Program-made: the position numbers and the translations under genes | In this document: piece by piece, positions 60,445 through 64,000 of the stretch | Layout of the letters: each line of letters begins with the position of its first letter | Numbering within the stretch: position 1 is the stretch's first letter | DNA from: SLAN01 sp964565375 | GTDB taxonomy: Bacteria > Spirochaetota > Spirochaetia > DSM-27196 > SKKC01 | DNA: 64,000 nucleotides | Assembly (NCBI GenBank): GCA_964565375.1 | Contig: CAZMEV010000003.1 | Span: 9,523-73,522, forward strand | Direction of reading: 5' to 3' | The notes under the pieces: generated by a model | What the model saw: only the letters and a program-made list of their open reading frames with translations | Told to the model about the DNA's origin: nothing | Databases searched by the model: none

Positions 60445-61767
60445 TTAAACCGGATTGTCCGCAAGCGTCTCGAAACGGGTATACTCAGGCACGAAGCCGA
60501 TTTTAACCGTCCCGATGGGACCGTTGCGCTGTTTTGCCAGAATCAATTCAGTTTCCACAACCGGTTGCTCCTCAGTGGCCTCGCGCGAACGGTGAAGAAA
60601 GATTACAACATCCGCGTCCTGCTCGATTGATCCACTTTCCCTCAGGCTCGCAAGGCTCGGTCGTTTACCCTCCGAATCCCGATTAACCTGAGACAATGCC
60701 ACAACCGGTATTTTAAGCTCACGAGCCAGTCCTTTAAGACTTCGCGAAACTTCAGCAATCTGCTCATGACGCGGTATATCGTGATTCTCCGAACCGATAA
60801 GTGAAATGTAGTCTACGAAGATAATCTTGACATCGCCCTGCTGCTTCATCCTCCGGGCCTGAGCGCGCAGATCAAGAAGCTTCATGTTCGGTGTATCGGC
60901 AATAAAAAGGGGAGCTTCGTAAATCATGCCGGCGGATTCGACAAGATGGGCAAAATCCGCGGGTCGAAGCATTCCGGTACGAATACGCTGGCTCGAAATC
61001 CTCGCCTCACTCGAAACGAGTCGCTGCATAATGGCCATATCACTCATCTCGAGCGTGAAGAAACCGGTAGACACGCCCTGCTGAATTGCGATATTTGCCG
61101 CCATGCTCAACGCAAAAGCGGTCTTACCAATGGATGGTCGGGCCCCAACGACAATGAACTCGCTCTCCTGGAAACCACTTGTCATTTTATCGAGCGCGGC
61201 AAAACCGGAAGGAACACCCGTGTAATCATCCTTACTCCGATAAAGACGCTCGATCGCATCGACGGTACGCTGGATAATTTCACGAGCCGGTTTGTAGCCC
61301 TCTGCCTGGTTTTCGTCGGTAATCTCGAAGATCTGCTGCTCAGCTTCTTCGATAACATACCGTGTCTCCTGTTGTTCGTCGTACGAGCTGTGAGCAAGGG
61401 ATTCAGAAATTCGAAGCAGGCGGCGCCTCACGCTGCCGTCTCGAACAATTCGTGCGTAATACTCAACGTTCGCGGCAGTCGGCACGGCGGTAGTAAGCCC
61501 GGCTACATACCCGGCGCCGCCTACCGCCTCTAGTTCACCTCGTGAACGGAGTTCTTCCGTAACGGTAATCAGGTCCGGCGTTTCCGAACGATCGCTCAAT
61601 GCGACTATGCACTCGAACACCTTTCCGTTGGCAGTCCGATAAAAGTCGCGTGCTCTGATATACGGAAGAACGCGATTCAGAGCGTCGCTGTCGAGCATTA
61701 ACGCACCAAGAACCGCGATCTCCGCTTCTTCGTTGTGAGGAGGAACTCTCCCTTTTGGATCGCCCAT
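60445..61767 (-). CDS. dnaB: Replicative DNA helicase DnaB
   Basis: The 440-residue protein matches DnaB: an N-terminal domain (PPHNEEAEIAVLGALMLD), Walker A GARPSIGKTAFALS, FTLEMSDMAIMQRLVSSEARI, Walker B KIIFVDYISLIG, and SQVNRDSEGKRPSLASLRESGSIEQDADVV. It unwinds DNA at the replication fork. The cluster ssb-rpsR-yybS-rplI-dnaB is a common bacterial arrangement. Confidence 0.97.
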   Translation of the reverse strand: MGDPKGRVPPHNEEAEIAVLGALMLDSDALNRVLPYIRARDFYRTANGKVFECIVALSDRSETPDLITVTEELRSRGELEAVGGAGYVAGLTTAVPTAANVEYYARIVRDGSVRRRLLRISESLAHSSYDEQQETRYVIEEAEQQIFEITDENQAEGYKPAREIIQRTVDAIERLYRSKDDYTGVPSGFAALDKMTSGFQESEFIVVGARPSIGKTAFALSMAANIAIQQGVSTGFFTLEMSDMAIMQRLVSSEARISSQRIRTGMLRPADFAHLVESAGMIYEAPLFIADTPNMKLLDLRAQARRMKQQGDVKIIFVDYISLIGSENHDIPRHEQIAEVSRSLKGLARELKIPVVALSQVNRDSEGKRPSLASLRESGSIEQDADVVIFLHRSREATEEQPVVETELILAKQRNGPIGTVKIGFVPEYTRFETLADNPV

Positions 61768-61799
61768 GATCGCCTAACGCAGCGTAGCGCTTTTGAGCT

Positions 61800-62432
61800 T
61801 CAGCTCTGCTCAACCTCGCCGTCATCTTCGGAAGGCGCCGCCGGCTCGTTTACCGTTTCCGCCTCCGCAGGGCTCTTCTCGCTTGCGGTCTCAGAGCTCG
61901 CCGATTCTGCTTTGGGATTTTCGGCTGCCCTCGCGGTGGTGCCCTTCTTACCCTGCTCTGCCTGAGCCTCACCGGAGCGTTTTCGTCCGGCCGGTGCGAC
62001 GGTAACCGAGAGCGTTGCCTCTTCTTCGCCGTAGAGCCGTACACGGACCTTGTAATTACCCACACTCTTAATGGTTTTTTCGGGTACTTCGATCTGACGA
62101 CGCTGGACTTCTATTCCGGCCTTTTCAAGCCGTTCTGCGATTCCGGCACTGCTGAGCGAACCGAAGAGCTTGCCATTTTCTCCCGCCGGCATCTCGACAA
62201 CCATAGGCTCAGCTTCGATGCGCTCGCGCAGAGACCGGGCCTCTTCCTGCTTCTTTTTCCGGCGCTCTTCGATCTCCGCACGGCGCGCCTCGATTAACGC
62301 CCTGTTTGAACGATTATCGATGAGCACAAGATTGCGCGGCAACAGGTAATTGCGCGCGTATCCGGGTTTTACTTCACAGACTTCGCCTTCTTCACCCAGA
62401 TTTGGAACATCCGTATTTAAAATCACCTTCAT
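61800..62432 (-). CDS. rplI: 50S ribosomal protein L9 with a long C-terminal extension
   Basis: The 210-residue protein has the L9 start MKVILNTDVPNLGEEGEVCEVKPGYARNYLLPRNL and the C-terminal domain LFGSLSSAGIAERLEKAGIEVQRRQIEVPEKTIKSVGNYKVRVRLY. From about residue 148 it adds a 60-residue tail rich in Ala, Glu, Ser and Pro. Standard L9 is about 148 residues. It lies between dnaB (32 bases) and the YybS-like gene. Confidence 0.96.
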   Translation of the reverse strand: MKVILNTDVPNLGEEGEVCEVKPGYARNYLLPRNLVLIDNRSNRALIEARRAEIEERRKKKQEEARSLRERIEAEPMVVEMPAGENGKLFGSLSSAGIAERLEKAGIEVQRRQIEVPEKTIKSVGNYKVRVRLYGEEEATLSVTVAPAGRKRSGEAQAEQGKKGTTARAAENPKAESASSETASEKSPAEAETVNEPAAPSEDDGEVEQS

Positions 62433-62553
62433 GATTATCTCCTTTTCCCTTCAAATCACATGGTGCGACCGCACAATTGACCGCACAATGGTATATGCCG
62501 ATACGACAGCCTATATGCCGCTCCCGCAGCATCCGCCGTTACCGAAAACCGCG

Positions 62554-63519
62554 TCACGCCGACGGCGGCGGTAACCCTTTATCTCTGCGCTGCATCCAGT
62601 GCTCAACGATTCCGAGAGCCGGAACCATTACCACAACTACCCCGCTGGTCAACGGGATAATCAGCAGCAACATAAGCACAAGCGGAACCAGAGCTCTTCG
62701 CCCCGCTCTCATACCACCGGCCCCTACAACGAACTGCAGCAGCCCTACCCCCTGAGCAGCAAATACTCCGGCGGAATAAATCAGAATATTCCACCCGACG
62801 ATGCCGAACAGTTCAACGCCGGCACTCAGTTCTACAACTACTCCGGCAAGCCCGGCAAGGAAGATAAAGGGCAACCAGGCCGGGGAGCGGTATCGCTCCA
62901 GAATCCGGTCCCCGACGGCACCGGCAAGCCGTCCCCCGACCAGGTAATTCAATCCCAGGGTCAGGGCAAACCCGCCGGCGAATGTCCGCAGCCATAGAAT
63001 GGACACAAGCTCTTCGGGTGACTCAACCCCGAACATTGCCCGGATTCCGGCTCCCTCGGGCATATCTGAAAGCACCTGCTCTGCGGCCGCTATCTGCGAG
63101 GCAATTTCTCCGCGAAATACCTCGCTGTCGACGAGCATTGTCGCGGACGGCACGGCAGCCAATGCGGCAACGAGCGCAGCGACTCCCAGCGACGCAGTGC
63201 GTCCTCCCGCCGGCAATCGAAGCTCGTTAAGCACCCATATCGCACAGATCAGGCCTAAAGGAACAAGCCCGTCGAGCATTGCTACGCCGAATAGTTCTCC
63301 CGGAGCCTGAAATGCTCGATAGGTGACGATCCCGGCGACGATAATGGCTGCTATGACACATCCGAGGGTGAAGTGCCGTTTGTCGGTCTTCCCCTTGAGA
63401 AACTGCAACGGAGCAGGAAACAGCAGAAAGAACAGACCGGTCTGAAAAATGAGCACCGACAGAACCGCCAGCGCCCCGATTGCTACCCAGTCAGTGTGTT
63501 TCCGTGTTTCCAGAGCCAT
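62554..63519 (-). CDS. YybS/DUF2232-like membrane protein
   Basis: The 321-residue protein has about eight hydrophobic segments, an unstructured loop around MFGVESPEELVS, and no catalytic motif. Its place between rpsR and rplI is the usual site of yybS (DUF2232) in bacteria, and topology agrees. The function of the family is unknown. Confidence 0.75.
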   Translation of the reverse strand: MALETRKHTDWVAIGALAVLSVLIFQTGLFFLLFPAPLQFLKGKTDKRHFTLGCVIAAIIVAGIVTYRAFQAPGELFGVAMLDGLVPLGLICAIWVLNELRLPAGGRTASLGVAALVAALAAVPSATMLVDSEVFRGEIASQIAAAEQVLSDMPEGAGIRAMFGVESPEELVSILWLRTFAGGFALTLGLNYLVGGRLAGAVGDRILERYRSPAWLPFIFLAGLAGVVVELSAGVELFGIVGWNILIYSAGVFAAQGVGLLQFVVGAGGMRAGRRALVPLVLMLLLIIPLTSGVVVVMVPALGIVEHWMQRRDKGLPPPSA

Positions 63520-63594
63520 TGCATTTGCCTTCCCGGATCATCGTGGGAGATTAAGAAAAGCGCCCTACTCTAACGCGTGCCGGCGCCCTTCCAT

Positions 63595-63867
63595 TCAGCC
63601 GAACGGGAGCAACGCGATTTTTCGCGCTTTCTTGATCTCCCGAACGAGTCGGCGCTGATTCTTCGCACTTGTTCCGGTAATCCGGCGCGGAAGAATTTTC
63701 CCCTGATCGGTAATAAACCGGCGCAGAACCTCCGGATGCTTGTAGTCAATCGTGAGATTCTGTGCCTTGATCTTATCTACTTTCTTCCGGAAAAAGGGCT
63801 TTCCTTTGCCGCGGAATCCACCACGACCCCCTCGACCCTCAGTGCCTTTATCTCTGTCATCACTCAT
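63595..63867 (-). CDS. rpsR: 30S ribosomal protein S18
   Basis: The 90-residue protein has the S18 core (IDYKHPEVLRRFITDQGKILPRRITGTSAKNQRRLVREIKKARKIALLPF). The N-terminal 30 residues are Gly/Arg/Lys-rich. AAGGAG stands nine bases ahead of the start. It follows ssb. Confidence 0.96.
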   Translation of the reverse strand: MSDDRDKGTEGRGGRGGFRGKGKPFFRKKVDKIKAQNLTIDYKHPEVLRRFITDQGKILPRRITGTSAKNQRRLVREIKKARKIALLPFG

Positions 63868-63952
63868 AGATTTTTCTCCTTGCGCTTAAACATTGAACCA
63901 AGGTATCCGCGGACCGGCGCCAGAAGCGCCTCAGACGGGAATACCTGTGCCT

Positions 63953-64000
63953 TTAAAATGGGACGTCGTCCTCGAATTAAAATGGGACGTCGTCCTCGAA
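63953..64000 (-). repeat. 24-bp tandem duplication of the ssb 3' end
   Basis: Two identical 24-base units, 63953-63976 and 63977-64000, each reading FEDDVPF-stop on the minus strand in the same frame. The unit nearer the window edge is, on the simplest reading, the real end of ssb; the other is a downstream copy. More copies could lie outside the window. Confidence 0.85.
63977..64000 (-). CDS. ssb: Last codons of single-stranded DNA-binding protein, truncated by window edge
   Basis: The minus strand reads FEDDVPF followed by TAA, the conserved acidic SSB tail that recruits partner proteins. Position upstream of rpsR fits the usual rpsF-ssb-rpsR order. Only seven codons are visible, so identification rests on this tail and synteny. 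Confidence 0.7.
   Translation of the reverse strand, partial: FEDDVPF

Overview
The window looks like chromosomal DNA from a free-living member of the Spirochaetota. The grounds are gene content and order: a DksA-like gene divergent from infA, a class I lysyl-tRNA synthetase, a complete MoxR/DUF58/VWA (aerotolerance-type) operon, a CHASE2 adenylate cyclase, two chemoreceptors, an rpsB-tsf-frr-uppS-cdsA-rseP cluster and an ssb-rpsR-yybS-rplI-dnaB cluster. GC is fairly high, many starts are GTG or TTG, and two ribosomal proteins carry long acidic tails, as in salt- or alkali-adapted spirochaetes. The genus cannot be fixed from the sequence alone.

Layout. 1-5.5 kb: edge-truncated exported protein, degenerate DEAD-box/DbpA-type protein, membrane protein, metallo-beta-lactamase-fold hydrolase, DksA-like factor and infA. 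5.7-11.9 kb (minus): Smr protein, then the moxR-DUF58-batD-batA-batB-batC operon with overlapping genes. 11.9-16.9 kb (minus): SH3 protein, M48 lipoprotein protease, CHASE2 adenylate cyclase, argJ. 16.9-20.2 kb (plus): iron/cobalamin-type ABC importer. 20.2-30.6 kb: housekeeping genes (rmuC, purC, clpP, era, rpiA, lysS, rlpA), a short-chain dehydrogenase and a methyltransferase. 30.6-35.5 kb: a CAT-anticodon tRNA whose 3' end and terminator are tandemly repeated, choline sulfatase, an ion-transporter-type permease, FkbM methyltransferase and DUF1499. 35.8-48.8 kb: M1 aminopeptidase, pcm, chemoreceptor, alr, alpha-glucosidase, a eukaryote-type chorismate mutase, a DtxR regulator and an aminotransferase carrying a 13-residue repeat. 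48.8-59.8 kb: tRNA-Arg(CCG), chemoreceptor, maf, and the rpsB to rseP run ending in a beta-propeller protein. 60-64 kb (minus): ComFB, dnaB, rplI, yybS-like, rpsR and the last codons of ssb.

The most unusual signal is a recurring architecture. Short tandem repeats start at, or span, the 3' end of a gene and include its stop codon: batC, the Zn-ribbon gene/pcm pair, the beta-propeller gene and ssb. The 3' end of the CAT tRNA behaves the same way. All three 100-N gaps fall inside such arrays. Two further repeats expand in frame inside enzymes (aminotransferase, M1 aminopeptidase). This suggests a lineage-wide repeat-generating process that tolerates, or prefers, gene 3' ends. Convergent gene pairs that overlap by 23-125 nt are also common.
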